A stretch of DNA of 64,000 nt from Flaccisagitta enflata (GCA_965153355.1 OZ231128.1:10106001-10170000); one strand, 5' to 3'; positions 1-12,245 are shown, numbered from the stretch's first letter. Notes: generated by a model from the sequence alone, not told the origin. Numbers and translations: made by a program.

Positions 1-4
1 ATGC

Positions 5-155
5 TTGCTCCGGGCCGAGGTCTGTTTGCGAGGTGACAGGAGAGACATCAGAACCATCGCCAGAGCCATTTGCAACAAGGGTGAGTTCACATTCATGACA
101 TCAGAACCATCGCCAGAGCCATTTGCAACAAGGGTGAGTTTACATTCATCCCACC
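5..155 (+). other. possible exon end with a tandemly duplicated splice-donor region
   Basis: A 53-bp unit is tandemly repeated (44-96 and 97-149). Each copy ends in a donor-like junction, CAAGG followed by GTGAGT, with the GT at 81 and 134. The frame from position 5 is open through the first junction and is rich in Arg, Ala and Ile, as an exon could be. What I see is the duplication and the two donor motifs; that this is the 3' end of a coding exon is inference, because the upstream part lies outside the window. The protein is not recognisable. Confidence 0.3.
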
Positions 156-299
156 CTACTAATCTCCGCAAAAATCGACCCGCACCGGACAGACTGACCG
201 AGACTCCTTCCTGCATCGTGAACCGATATCCGGTGTGCAACACCGAGACAGACCGACGAGACAGAATGACAGACAGACAGACAGACAGACAGGGGATTA

Positions 300-381
300 G
301 TAAGGAGAAGAGAGAGAGAGGTCGAGGAGAGACAATGGAGAGAAAAATGGAAGTGTGAATGGAGAACGGGGTAAGAAATCG

Positions 382-470
<89 letters not shown>
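300..470. repeat. (GA)n microsatellite
   Basis: Purine-only tract, essentially uninterrupted AG dinucleotide from about 387 to 469, preceded at 273-291 by short CAGA repeats. It creates a spurious Glu-Arg repeat reading frame. No gene is visible between here and the next repeat (471-870 holds only A/T-rich unique DNA). Confidence 0.95.
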
Positions 471-471
<1 letters not shown>

Positions 472-870
472 CGGAGATTCAGTCAGATTTGGGTGAGCAA
501 TCGCCCAAAATTGATAACAGTAAAAGAGCAGACAAAAGAGGTTGAATGACTGGCTCATGCTCATGCTTTCTTACATTTACAATGTCTTTCATTCGATATT
601 CATTCATGCCATGGACGAATTATTCATGTCTGAAATTAAAAAAAAAAACAGTTTCATACCGACTGGTTTCCTTTAAACAGTTACAAATGTCAAGTATCCT
701 GTCTCAAATTCGAAATTTTTCCAATCTTTATCAAAGATCGTTTTCCATTGAAAAAAAAAAACGATTTCAAAAATAGATTTCTCCAAATTGATAACAGATA
801 CAAGGAAAGCGACTCAACTGTATGTTCAATTTGGATTTACTATGATAAGCGACCTATCAGCACTTCTAAG

Positions 871-984
<114 letters not shown>

Positions 985-1039
985 ACAGACACAGACAGTC
1001 ACAGACACAGACCCCCCCCACACACACACCTTATTTAAG

Positions 1040-2110
1040 AAATGGTTACATGGTAAACATTTATTAATAATACTATGAAAAAAATGTTGAATTGTATCGG
1101 AAATCGATATCTAGCTATATCTAATAATCGATTTATAGCTATCTCTTCTCGTATCTATTGGAGACGAGAATCACTTTGATCGTGCAGTAGATCGTATCTA
1201 GTTTGTAAGACCTGGATCGTCAGTGGTTACACCCTACTGATATGAGAGTGAGTTCACATTATATGAGGGGCAAGTTTGTTTGTGTGGCAACCAGCGTTTA
1301 GAAGAACCATCTTGGCCAATGGCCATGAATGCACGGAAACATGAAAAGAAGCAGCTCCCAAACTGACCCGATGATGAGTTTTATATTCAAGGAACAAAAT
1401 ATAAAACGATGGGGGAACCGCGCAAGGCTCAAGCAGATTATTGAGTTGAATGAATGCAATAATAGCAATACAGAGCTCAATACAGATCATTGTCCTACGC
1501 ACCCATGAGATAAGAAAAAAAAAAGTGGCCAATCTGGTTATGGTAGCCTTATTCATAAAGTAAAGAAATGCTTCTTGCCAGCTGTCTATATACCATCTTG
1601 AAAAAAAAACTTTCATTCTGAAAACATGCATCAACTAGTTTGTTCTCATTGAAAATAGTCATTTAAAGTATGATATTTACAAATGAAACGAAAGTTGACA
1701 ACATAACTCGAGAACCAATAAAAAAAATTAAAAGAACATCTGTAAAGAGCGATTTAAAGCGGATATTTTTGCATTCATTTGCGCCAAATTTCCGCTTTCG
1801 GTCTCAACTAGTTTAGCTTCAGTCTACTTTTGAAGTAACAAACCCGACCGGGGCATCGATGCGTCTGTCTCCGTGTGTTTTGCCTTTGACGCTAAACATG
1901 ATTTTGCTTCTTTTCTGGGCGGAAACGACTTTGGCCACTTTTTGGTCAACTTTGGGCAGTCTTTTGAATTGATAATGAAGCTCCAGCGCCGCCGCCGAGC
2001 TAATAAGCATGTAGTTGCAGCAGCGCCGACTTGATCATAATGAAGCTGCAGCGACGCTGCAAAAGAGGCAAAACCACGCGGATCTCCCAAATTCATCTTT
2101 ACATCTGAAT
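1040..2110. other. unique AT-rich DNA, no gene recognised
   Basis: No coding pattern, RNA gene or clear repeat seen. Minus-strand frames of about 100-126 codons exist (1254-1634, 1824-2123) but have no recognisable domain and no supporting splice sites. Repeated TATCTA/ATCGAT words occur around 1100-1210. Confidence 0.6.
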
Positions 2111-2124
2111 TAGCAAGCATCATC

Positions 2125-2169
2125 CGTCTTTCTTTTTTTTTTCTTTTTTTCCTTCTTCTTTGTTTGATT

Positions 2170-2222
<53 letters not shown>

Positions 2223-2250
2223 TTCTCTTTCTCTTTCCTTTCTTCTCTCT

Positions 2251-2286
<36 letters not shown>

Positions 2287-2290
2287 CTTA
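2125..2290. repeat. polypyrimidine tract with (CTTT)n and (CT)n
   Basis: Pyrimidine-only strand: T/C-rich start, about 13 CTTT units at 2169-2220, then CT runs to 2290. About 75 bp further on lies the purine tract at 2366-2623, so the two can pair as an imperfect inverted repeat. Confidence 0.93.
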
Positions 2291-2364
2291 TTCATCCTAA
2301 GCTGAGACGCCGTGGGCAGTTACCACTTGTCCCGTCCCAGGCGTCTCATCGAGTTTTGAGTGGT

Positions 2365-2626
<262 letters not shown>

Positions 2627-2796
2627 AGGTAAACACAAACAAAACCGGGCAAATACAAGAAGAAAGAATACCGGTGATGGAGAGAGAGAGAGAGAAAGAA
2701 AAAACAACATTTTAATACCAAGTGTTTGCAACTGAGCTTATTCCGAAACACTTCCGTCGCGTCGCGTATTGATCGCACAACTGCTCCGGCATCGCT

Positions 2797-3062
2797 TACA
2801 GCAAATCTACTTCCACTTCTGCATCCACTTACAGCAAATCCACTTACACTTCTGCATCCTCTTACAGCAAATCCACTTACACTTCTGCATCCACTTACAG
2901 CACATGCACTTCCATATCTGCATCCACTTACAGCACAAGCACTTCCAGCATCCATTTACAGCACACCCATTTACACTTCAGCATCCTCTTACAGCACATG
3001 CACTTCCCCCACCAGCAAATGCTTACAGCTCATCCACTTCCACCCCAGCATCTGCTCACATA
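2797..3062. repeat. 33-bp minisatellite
   Basis: About eight tandem copies of a 33-bp unit built on GCATCCACTTACAGCAAATC, with the later copies diverged (AGCACATGCACTTCC). Because 33 is a multiple of three, the + strand stays open and gives a repetitive Leu/His/Pro frame; there is no other sign of coding. Confidence 0.85.
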
Positions 3063-3399
3063 CTTAAGCTTTCTTTTTGGGGCAGCGACCTCTTAGCAAA
3101 AGTTTTTAGCCTAATGGCTAAATTCTAGCCTAGAAGGGCCTTTGAGGGCCAAATCCTAACCTAATCGCCCAATCTCAGCTTTGTAGCCCAAATTGTAACC
3201 CAATTATTGTTATCACAGCGCCAAAAATCAAATGATCCCCTTCTTGTTCTGCACTCATATGAACCCCTTTTTTTCCAATTTTCATTTTCACCTTTGTTTG
3301 ATGATGATTTTAATGTTAAACGCAACCATCAAGATCTTTTAAATCGTTAACAACATTCTGTCTTTCCTTTACTGACATAGATCGAAATATACCTTTTTA

Positions 3400-4735
3400 C
3401 CGACAACCCTCTGTCATCTTTTGAAATGACAACCTTCTATATTGCATCACTGATATCTTTTGAAATGACACCTTCTATTGACATAACTTATCCACTCCCC
3501 CGCCGCCACCGGAGCCGCCACCTTGAGGAAAGATCGTTTGAGGCTTCTATGCAGTTTTTAAACTGCCCGGGGATACAACAACAACTTATCGACTGGCATC
3601 TCATACAACTGATAACCCTCTCTGTTTTGCATCATTGACATCTTTTGAAATGACAACTTCTATTGAGACGACTTATCCACTGATTCAACTGACAACTCTC
3701 TTTGTTTTGCATCGCTGACGTCTCATTCAACTGACAACCCTCTCTGTTTTGCATCACTGACATCTTTTGAAATGACAACTTCTATTGAGACAACTTATCC
3801 ACTGATGTCTTATTCAACTGACAGCCCTCTCTTTTTTTGCATCACTGACATCTCATTCAACTGACAACCCTCTCTGTTTTGCATCACTGACATCTCATTC
3901 AACTGAAAACCCTCTCTGTTTTGCATCACTAACATCTCATTCAACTGACAACCTTCTGTTTTGCATCACTGACATCTCATTCAACTGACAACCCTCTCTG
4001 TTTTGCATCACGGACATATCATTCAACTGACAACCCTCTCTGTTTTTGCATCTCTGACATCTCATTCAACTGACAACCCTCTCTGTTTTTGCATCACTGA
4101 CATCTCATTCAACTTACAACCCTCTGTTTTTGCATCACTGACATGTCATTCAACTGACAACCCTCTCTGTTTTGCATCACGGACATCTCATTCAACTGAC
4201 AACCCTCTGTTTTTGCATCACGGACATCTCATTCAACTGACAACCCTCTCTGTTTTGCATCACTGACATTCAACTGACAACCTTCTCTGTTTTTGCATCT
4301 CTGACATCTCATTCAACTGACAACCCTCTCTGTCTCGCATCACTGACATCTTATTCAACTGACATCTCTCTCTGTTTTTTATCACTGACATCTTTTTCAA
4401 CTGACATCTCTCTCTGTTTTTTATCACTGACATCTCATTCAACTGACAACCCTCTCTGTTTTGCATCACTGACATCTCATTCAACTGACAACCCTCTCTG
4501 TTTTTGCATCTTTGACATCTCATTCAACTGACAACCCTCTCTGTCTCGCATCACTGACATCTCATTCAACTGACAATCCTCTCTGTTTTGCATCACTGAC
4601 ATTCAACTGACAACCTTCTCTGTTTTTGCATCTCTGATATCTCATTCAAATGACAACCCTCTTTGTTTTTGCATCACTGACATCTCATTCAACTGACTAC
4701 CCTCTCTATTTTGCATCACCCGGTTTTCTCACTTT
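3400..4735. repeat. 42-43-bp minisatellite, about 1.3 kb
   Basis: Roughly 25-30 copies of a unit containing CTGACAACCCTCTCTGTTTT followed by GCATCACTGACATCTCATTC and AA. Copies vary by small indels, so no frame is kept throughout. At 3480-3600 it is interrupted by unique DNA (GCCGCCACCGGAGCCGCCAC). Short open frames on either strand here are repeat artefacts. Confidence 0.9.
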
Positions 4736-5032
4736 TGCTCTGATGACTTGGCGCTTCCTTCTGTCAACAATTCTGCTTTCTATCAACTTTCTATTTTTTC
4801 TTTTCTTCTTCTTTTTTTTTTTTTGCGATTTATCATCCATCTGCTTTTTATTGTCCAGGCCGAGAGTTCGACAATATGGCCAAGCATTTAAGCAAAACTA
4901 ATAATACGCTTTTGCATGGTCCATTTACGCTGATTTGCAACATCATTGGTATTCTTATACAATCATCGTCATTTCCAAAACAGAAGCCCGGGATTTGATC
5001 GATGAATACGAGTTACTAAGAAGCCTTATGTA

Positions 5033-5560
5033 CGCCACACTGTCCCCGATAGCCCTATAAAGTTGGGCATCAATGTCCATGGATCAGACCATGTCTCTGA
5101 TGTTTTATGAGGTATTAGGACCTGGAAAAACATGGCGGCAAATTTTTTCTCGCGCTGAAATTTTGTAAATATCATATTTTAGGGGTTTATGATAAACTCA
5201 TGATTGTAGGTCTAAAACAAATGTTTAGGGTGACACTCTTTCAAGGATATCTCTGCTTCTAGAAAAGCTACAAAAACTTTATAAAAAAAAGCAAATTATT
5301 CTACATCGAAAAATCTACAAGATGAGCGTAATCTGGTTTTTGTAGCTTTAACCGTTTAGAAATGGCAAGCAAAAATGTGAAAACAGTCAAAATCAAAATT
5401 GTTGAAAAATGATACATTGTTACTACTGAAGCTCATTTCTTACTCGTTATCATAATTTTGGTCCAGTCACTCTCTTAAGCAGCCAAAAGCAATGAGTAGT
5501 TAGCAATACCCTTTAAGTGAGGGGAGCAGGGTAGTGGCCCCCAAAGGGATGAAGTCTGAT
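5033..5560 (+). repeat. left terminal inverted repeat of the fold-back element
   Basis: Inverted partner of 8320-8845. It includes a conserved stretch around 5270-5400 (GCTACAAAAACTT, ATGAGCGTAATCTGG, CGTTTAGAAATGGCAAG). Related wording recurs at 13845-13960 and 18680-18790, which suggests an older family with several diverged members. Confidence 0.8.
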
Positions 5561-5811
5561 AAAAGGCCCCTGGTATGAAGGCTGATTCTAGGCCTGAGGA
5601 AGCTGATTTTGATTGAATCAGTTGCCCAACAGCAATATATCCCATTTTCTGCTTTGCACAACTTTTGAATTGAGTCAGGGGAAGCAGAGCAGCAGCCCAA
5701 AAGGGATAAAATCCTGTAGAACAGGTCGCCCAAGGGGAATATATGGTCATTGCTTTGCATGATTTCCTTTACTCTGCTTTGCATGATTATTAATTGGAGT
5801 GAGAGGAAGCA

Positions 5812-6157
5812 GGGCAGTGGCTCCAAAGGGAACAAAGTCCTGTAGAACACAGGGGAACTTTTGATCATCCATCTATCCATCCGCCTGTCCCCCCCAGGCC
5901 TTCACAGGCCTGAAATTTGCCCTCTCAAGCCTTGAATTTGTGAGGGCAGGTAGGGCCTGAGAGGATGGATTTCAGGTTTGAGAGGGCAGATTTCAGGCCT
6001 GTGAAGGCAGATTCAAGGCCTGCAAGGGCAGATTTCAGGCCTGAGAGTGCAAATTTCAGGCTTGTGAAGGCTTAGGGGGGACAAACGGACAAAAAAACGG
6101 ACAAACAAAAGTCCCCCTGTGTTTTACAGGAATTTGTCCCTTTTGGGGCTGCTGCCC
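5812..6157. repeat. family B fold-back unit nested in the 5-kb element
   Basis: The left arm starts GGGCAGTGGCTCCAAAGGGA; the right arm is its inverted partner ending at 6157 (GGGGCTGCTGCCC). Both arms carry the local variants ACAAA and ACTTTTG, not shared with the other family B units. Between the arms lie GGCCTG-type tandem repeats and a run of Gs next to GGACAAACGGACAAA. A related, weaker pair of arms is at 7583-7834. Confidence 0.65.
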
Positions 6158-6179
6158 AAAAAATATACTGAACCAGTGG

Positions 6180-8310
6180 CCCCAAATTTAAAGTCTGGCA
6201 ATTTAATTTGAGGCCTGAAAGGGCTGATTGGGAGCCTGAAAGAACATATCTTAAGCATGAGAGGGCTAATTTTAGCTTTGAAAGGGAAGAGCCAAGGTCT
6301 TAGGAGGCAGCTGTGAGGTCAAAAGGCTTAAGACAGATGATTTGTTATCTGAGAAGGCACAATTGAGGTCTGAAAGTGTCTACTAATCTACTACTTTGAA
6401 TCATGAGTGGCTTATTAGGGCTGATTTTGGGGCTCTGGAGGTTTGATTCTAGGCCTAACAGTATTTTTTGGAGCCTGAATGGGCAAGTAAGGGGCCTGAG
6501 AAGGCAGATTGGAGGTTTGAGAGGGTTGATTTGGTGCATGAGAGAGCAGATTTAAGACATAGGGTTGATTTAGGGTTTGAAAGAGCAGATTTAAGGGCTA
6601 ATTTGATTTTAGGCCTAAGACAAGTTGTTGGGCAGTGGCCCCAAAAGGGTTGATGACCTATGCTTTCACATATATGGGGAATTTTCTCCTTCTCCTCCTT
6701 CTCCCTCTGTCCAGACTCCCCTTTCCACCAACTCAAATCCTTGTCTTGAGGCCCTAATCCCAGTTTCAAGGCCCAAATCCTGGGAGATATAATTTCAAGC
6801 CTGAGAGGGCAGATTTGAAGCCCAAGAGAGCAAATTTGGGGCCGTAGAGGACAGACTGAAAGCTTGAGTGGGCTTATTAGAGGCCTTGGAGCATAGATTT
6901 GAAAACAGAGTGGATATTTGAGTCAGGAGAGAGCATATTTGAAACTTAATTGGGCAGAAATGTAGTCTGATAGTCTTTGATATAAGATTGAAGGGACCAG
7001 TTTCAGATCTAGGCTTGCAAGGGCAGATTTGAGGTCAGAAAGGCCTGATTTAGCCTGATTTGGGATCTGGAAGGTCTAATTTTGAGTCTGACTGACCTGA
7101 TTTAAGGAGAGAGGATTGATTTGGGATCTCAGAGGCCTGATGTAGGGTCTGGGAGGTCTAATATAGGGTCTGGCTGGCCTAATTTGGGGTCCAAGAGGTC
7201 TGATTTGAGGTCTGAGAGGCCTAATGTGGGGTCTGACTGACCTAATTTGGGGAGAGAGGCCTATCTTGGGGTTGGAAAGGCCTGGGTTGTCTAATTTAGT
7301 GTCTGACTAGCCTGATTTGGGGTCTAAGATGCCTGATTTGGTGTTTGTAAGTGCTGATTTAAGGTCTGAGAGGCTAATTCACAATTATGCAAAGCAGAGC
7401 ATGGGGTATCGCTGACCATATATTGCTCTTGGGCAACTGGTTGTCCCTTCCCCAAGGCCTAAAATTGGCCGTTTCATGCTGTAAATCAGCCTTCTCAGGT
7501 CTCCAATTAGATGTAATAAGCCTTAAATCAGCCATTTCCATCTTCAAGTCAGCCCTCTTAGACCTCATATCAGCCTTTTTTGGCAACGGCCTCAATGGGG
7601 ACAAAGTCCAGTAGAACACAGGGACCCCATCAGGCTTGAAATCTGCCCTCTCAGGCTTGAAATCTGCCTTCTCAGGCCTTGAATCTGCCCTCTAAGGCCT
7701 GAAATCTGCTCTCTTAGGCCAGAAATCTGCCCTATCTGATTCAAGGCCTGGGGGGACAGACAGATAGACGGACAAACAAACAAATAGATGAACAGAACTT
7801 TGTCTCCTTTGGGGCCGCATCCCTGCTTCCTCTCATTGCGTATCAAGCACACTCAAAACAGGGCAACGAGTATTGCTGACCACATATTGCCCTTGGGCCA
7901 CTGGTTCAGCTCTCGAATCCACCCTCTCATACCTCAAACTCACCCTGTTAGGTGTCTCAGGACTCAAATTTGCCCTCTCAGCCCCCAAAATTAGGCCTTA
8001 AATCAATTGTATCAGGCCTCTCAAGCCCTTTCAAGCCCCAAATCAGCCAACTAAAACAATGAATCCGCCCACTATAGCTTCAAATCAGCTCTATCAGGTC
8101 TCAACTCAGCTCTTTATGGCCTTGAATTATTCCTCTTAGGCCTCCAATCTTCCCTCTAAGGCCTCAAATAGTCCAGTCAGGTCTTAAATTTGTCCTCTCA
8201 GGCCTTGAAACAGCCTTGGCTGGTCTAAAATCAGCCTTTAGGGGGCCTCATATCAGCCTTCTCAGATGTTAGTTGTATAAAAGGTTAGTCCAAGCTGGAT
8301 TACCCATTAG
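6180..8310. repeat. degenerate 20-bp GGCCTGA arrays
   Basis: Many copies of GGCCTGAGAGGGCAGATTT-like units on + (6190-7380), then inverted copies (CTCAGGCCT) at 7625-8280. Lone family B arm pieces occur at 6632-6690 (subtype with GTTGATGACCTATGC). No coding sequence. Confidence 0.75.
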
Positions 8311-8319
8311 GCTTACTAG

Positions 8320-8845
8320 ACCTCATCCCTTTTGAGGCCACAACCCTGATCCCCTCACTCAAAGGGTGTTGCTAACTACTCATTGCTTTTGGCTGTTCAA
8401 AAGAGTGACTGGACCAAAATTATGATAACTAGTAAAAAATAAGCTTCAGTAGTAACAATATGTCATTTTTCAACCATTTTGAAATTGACTGTTTTCACGT
8501 TTTTGCTTGCCATTTCTAAACGGTTAAAGCTACAAAAACCAGATTGCGCTCATCTTGTAGATTTTTCGATGTAGATTAATTTGCTTTTTTTTTAAAGTTT
8601 CCTAGCTTTTCTAGAAGCAGAGATATCTTTGAAAGAGTGTGACCCTAAACATTTGTTTTGAACCTACAATCATAAGTTTATCATAAGCCCCTATAATATG
8701 ATATTTACAAAATTTCAGCGTGAGAAAAAATTTGCCGCCATGTTTTTCTAAGTCCTTATACCTCATAAAACATTAGAAACATGGTCTGATCCATGGACAT
8801 TGATGCCCAACTTTATAGGGCTATCGGGGACAGTGTGACGCTAGT
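8320..8845 (-). repeat. right terminal inverted repeat of the fold-back element
   Basis: Reverse complement of 5033-5560, ending in GGGGACAGTGTGACG. Followed by 8846-9126, which is AT-rich unique DNA without a recognised gene. Confidence 0.8.
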
Positions 8846-9126
8846 TATCATCATCAACTGATATTCATCTTTTCAGACTTTTCTTCAATGCCAGTCATTA
8901 TCAACACAAGTCATTTAGTGATATCAACACAATTCACAATTGCCCTTCAAAGTTTGAAGTTCAAACCAAGTAATGGTGATATCAACATCAATGCAGTAAC
9001 TTCCATCGCCACATCACCACACGCATCTCGGCACAACACAATTTTTTGCTGCCTACGAGCAAACTTTTTCTTATGGGTCCTGCCTACAAAATTGCATATA
9101 AATTTTCCATGTTGAAGACAATTTTG

Positions 9127-9310
9127 TTTTTAGTCGCGTGTGCGCGACTCTACAACCCGCTTTGTCCGTCCGTCGGACACACTTTACTTTTTTTATGATT
9201 TTATTTCTTTGACCTCACTACTCCTGCCCAAATGGTCTGGTGACCTCAAAAATAGCCCCTGCCCACCCACACGCAACTTCGCTAGCCCTGTATCCGGCCT
9301 TGTTTTTTTT
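9127..9310 (-). mobile_element. family A short dispersed element
   Basis: Read on the minus strand it begins ACAAGGCCGGATACAGGGC and ends in the hairpin AGTCGCGCACACGCGACT followed by AAAAAC. A CGGACGG-rich segment lies inside. No coding capacity. The 3' hairpin followed by an A-rich tail defines family A in this window. Confidence 0.75.
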
Positions 9311-9689
9311 ACAACTGAACTCAAACTTACAAGCTTTACTATAAGGATATAGCCACGAGAGTTAGTGATCTGTGAGTAGGAATGAGTATGTCTTGATAAA
9401 CAATTCACAATGATTGTGTATTTTCGGTTATAATGTGGCTGTTTAACCTCCTTTATTCTGCTTACAAATTAGCTAGCTGCCTCAGAGCAATGCTCCCGTA
9501 TTCCCGCACTTTGTCATACCCTGCTCGGTCTCGGTCTTCTTCAGCTCATGTGTCAACTTAACTGCTATCACTATCCTTGTCATGAAACTCACTCACTCTC
9601 CCCCGCCAGTTTCCCTTCCTGGTTCTCAGCTGTGTGTCACCTTCACTTTCAATCTTCCATTGCGATCACTTTCAGTGCTGCTACCCTCT

Positions 9690-10095
9690 CTACCACCTCC
9701 TACCACCTCTTCTCCTGCTTAGTCCTACCACCTCCTCGCCTGTTTTGTCCTACCACCTCTTCCCCTACTTGGTATTAATACCTCTTCCCCTGCATGGTCC
9801 TACCACTTCTTCCCCTGCTTAGTCCTACCACCTCTTCCTCTGCTTGGTCCTACCACCTCTTAATCTGCTTGGTCCTACCACCTCTTCCCCTGCTTGGTCC
9901 TACCACCTCTTCCCCTGCTTGGTCCTCGGACTTTAGATACCTCCTCCTACCACCTCCTCCACTGCTTGGTCCTACCACCTCTTAATCTGCTTGGTCCTAC
10001 CACCTCTTCCTCTGCTTGGTCCTACCACCTCTTAATCTGCTTAGTCCTACCACCTCTTTCCCTGCTTTGTCCTACCACCTCTTTCCCTGCTTGGC
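9690..10095. repeat. 25-bp minisatellite
   Basis: About 15 copies of TCCTACCACCTCTTCCCCTG plus CTTGG. Two variants (CTTCCCCTG and CTTAATCTG) alternate in blocks. Pyrimidine-rich strand; the open frames here are artefacts. Confidence 0.88.
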
Positions 10096-10174
10096 CCTCC
10101 GCCTTCGTCATTCCTTTTGTTTACTCCGTAGAGAGAAATCCAATTGTCTCACTCAAAAAAAGTTTGTGCACATT

Positions 10175-10252
10175 GTGATTCTGTTTTTGTTTGTTTGTTT
10201 GTTTATTTGTTTGTTTATCTGTTTGTTTGTTTGTCAGTTTGTTTGTCATTCA
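10175..10252. repeat. (GTTT)n microsatellite
   Basis: About 18 GTTT units with a few substitutions. Confidence 0.9.
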
Positions 10253-10355
10253 CCATATGTCATATTGTCGGCTCGCTTGAATGTTGGTCATTTTATCATT
10301 TCATTTCTCTCTCGCGTTGCCTCGTTCTTTCTTTTTTTTTTTAAGTCCAAATGTA

Positions 10356-10493
10356 GCAAGGCCGGATACACGGCAATCTAGTCGCGGACGGTTGGGCAGG
10401 AGCAGTAATGCAAAAACCGCTGGGAATTCAAAAATGTTACGGAGGGACCGACCGATATGGCAAGGTGTAGAGTCGCGTGTCCGCGACTAAAAA
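10356..10493 (+). mobile_element. family A short dispersed element
   Basis: A near-consensus copy: starts GCAAGGCCGGATACACGGC, contains AGTCGCGGACGGTTGGGCAG and a GGACCGACCGA block, and ends GTAGAGTCGCGTGTCCGCGA plus CTAAAAA. The 5' head can form GCCG/CGGC and the 3' end forms the stem AGTCGCG/CGCGACT. No ORF. Confidence 0.82.
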
Positions 10494-10604
10494 CTAAATG
10501 TTCTGTTTGTGTAAAATATGATTCAAGTTTATATGCATAACGACTGAATCTTACACTATGACTAAAACGTGGCTAAGAAAAAATTAAATACATGAATTTC
10601 AGTG

Positions 10605-11165
10605 GGCCTGCTTGCCTCTGCTTGTCTCTGCTCCGTCGCTCCTTGTCTCTGCTTGTCTCTGCTCCGTTGCTGCTTGCCTCTGCTTGTCTCTGCTCCGTCG
10701 CTGCTTCTCTCTGCTTGTCACTGCTTGTCTCTGCTTGTCTCTGCATGTCTTTGCTTGTCTTTGTTTGTTTCTGCTTGTCTCTTCTCCGTTGCTGCTTGTC
10801 TCTGCTTGTCTCTGCTCCGTTGCTGCTTGTCTCTGCTTGTCTCTGCTTGTCTTTGTTTGTCTCTGCTTGTCTTTGTTTGTTTCTGCTTGTCTCTGCTTGT
10901 CTCTGCTTGTCTCTGCTTGTCTCTGCACCATTGCTGCTTGTCTCTGCTTGTTTCTGCTTGTCTTTGCTTGTTTCTGCTTGTCTCTGCTTGTCTCTGCTCC
11001 GTTGCTGCTTGTCTCTGCTTGTCTCTGCTTGTCTCTGCTCCGTCACTGCTTGTCTCTACTTGTCTCTGCTTGTCTCTGCTTGTCTTTGTTTGTTTCTGCT
11101 TGTCTCTGCTTGTCTTTGCTTGTCTCTGCTTGTCTTTGTTTGTCTCTGCTTGTCTCTGCTCCGTA
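10605..11165. repeat. 10-bp minisatellite TGCTTGTCTC with CTCCGT variants
   Basis: About 55 units of TGCTTGTCTC; every few units one is replaced by TGCTCCGTTGC or TTTGTTTGTT. The period of about 10 bp leaves all frames open on both strands, giving long Cys/Leu/Ser and Gln/Asp/Lys frames that are not genes. Confidence 0.92.
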
Positions 11166-11421
11166 GCTCTTTTTTCTACCATTACCTACTTTGTCATTTT
11201 CACGTTTCTGTCTCCTTTTGCTCCACGCCGTTGCTTTTTTGTACTCTTCTCAGGCTACCACAGTACCACAGGACCATATCTATCCTCCCAACCTTTATTT
11301 CATTGCCCCTCCTCGCTGTAATATCTCCGTTTATTGTCATTATGTTCCCCTCACTTTTTATTTTCTTTTTATACAAAAAACGTAAAAATACACTTTTTGA
11401 GATTAGCTCAATTTCAAAAAC

Positions 11422-11655
11422 ATGATTCCTTCCGTTTGTGGGCAAAAGCTTGATAGAATTCGGCAACTGCGGTGGATGACCCGGGACATCGCCTCTTTGT
11501 TCACCATCTTTGTCATTGGCTATCTCCTGTCACTTCATTTCTCGCACATTTTACCACCTCCGGGCGTGTTTCTAGTGAGCGCCAAAAACGAGTTTGTTCC
11601 CGTGAAACGCGATGACAGTATGAACACATATCCAAGAATTTCTTATATCTCTTAG
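11422..11655 (+). CDS. possible small ORF or exon, unrecognised
   Basis: A 77-codon frame in otherwise non-repetitive DNA, with a hydrophobic stretch (SLFTIFVIGYLLSLHFSHI, about residues 26-44) followed by PPPG and a charged tail. No known domain recognised. The composition looks more protein-like than neighbouring frames, but there is no clear splice or promoter context, so it may be chance. Confidence 0.2.
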   Translation: MIPSVCGQKLDRIRQLRWMTRDIASLFTIFVIGYLLSLHFSHILPPPGVFLVSAKNEFVPVKRDDSMNTYPRISYIS

Positions 11656-12009
11656 GTCTCTTATGTCTCTTAGGCTAAGCCGGATCAACATGGCGCGGGG
11701 CCCTAAGCTAGGCTAGGGGCGCGGGGCCCCCTAACCCCCCTCTTTGCCCCCCCCCCCTGCTAACCCTCCCTCTTCGCCCCCCCCTCCTTTACCCAATAAC
11801 TCAAAACCAGTGAATTGAAATTTTATGTAGTATTCACAACTTCCTGTCTGCCTAAAAGTGAACTTGAAACAGATGAAACAACAAGATATGACATTTCCAT
11901 TACAGTTAAGCATATCACTGTGAAAAGCTGTCAAAGCAAACATTTTTTAGTAAATTTTGCGATTATGTCATCAACATTAATTTTTGTAAAAAAAAGAGAA
12001 GAAATGATC

Positions 12010-12029
12010 CCAATCTTTCTTTCTTTCAT

Positions 12030-12101
<72 letters not shown>

Positions 12102-12245
12102 TTCTTTTTTCTTCTTTCTTTCTGGCATGGGGGGAGGGGGAAGGGGTGGGGAGGCGTGGGGGGAAGGGTGGGGAGGCATGGGGGGAGGGGTGGGGAGGCG
12201 TGGGGGAGGGGTCGGGAGGGGTGGAGAGGCGTGGGGGGGGGGGGA
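12010..12245. repeat. (CTTT)n run followed by a G-rich tract
   Basis: About 25 CTTT units (12018-12105), then 12124-12245 is almost only G and A with short GGCGTGG interruptions and runs of three to ten Gs (period about 24 bp, GGGGAGGCGTGGGGGGAGG). The G-rich part has many closely spaced G-runs, as needed for G-quadruplexes. C-rich DNA also occurs at 11690-11790. Confidence 0.85.

Larger units (their letters stand above)
5033..8845. mobile_element. 3.8-kb fold-back element with about 0.5-kb terminal inverted repeats
   Basis: The left end (5033-5560) and right end (8320-8845) are inverted copies of each other; the match begins at CACACTGTCCCCGATAGCCC on the left and GGGCTATCGGGGACAGTGTG on the right and continues past 400 bp with few differences. 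Between them are short GGCCTGAGAGGGCAGATTT-like tandem repeats, mostly on the + strand in the left half and on the minus strand in the right half, so the whole element is roughly palindromic about 6.94 kb. No transposase ORF is visible. It resembles fold-back or large MITE-like elements; the superfamily is not assignable, and a target-site duplication is not clear. Confidence 0.8.

Noticed and set aside
1254-1634. 126-codon minus-strand ORF
   Set aside because: No domain, ordinary length for AT-rich chance frames, no splice or promoter context.
10573-11425. Long overlapping ORFs of 110-277 codons on both strands
   Set aside because: Caused by the 10-bp TGCTTGTCTC minisatellite; all frames are open for the same reason.
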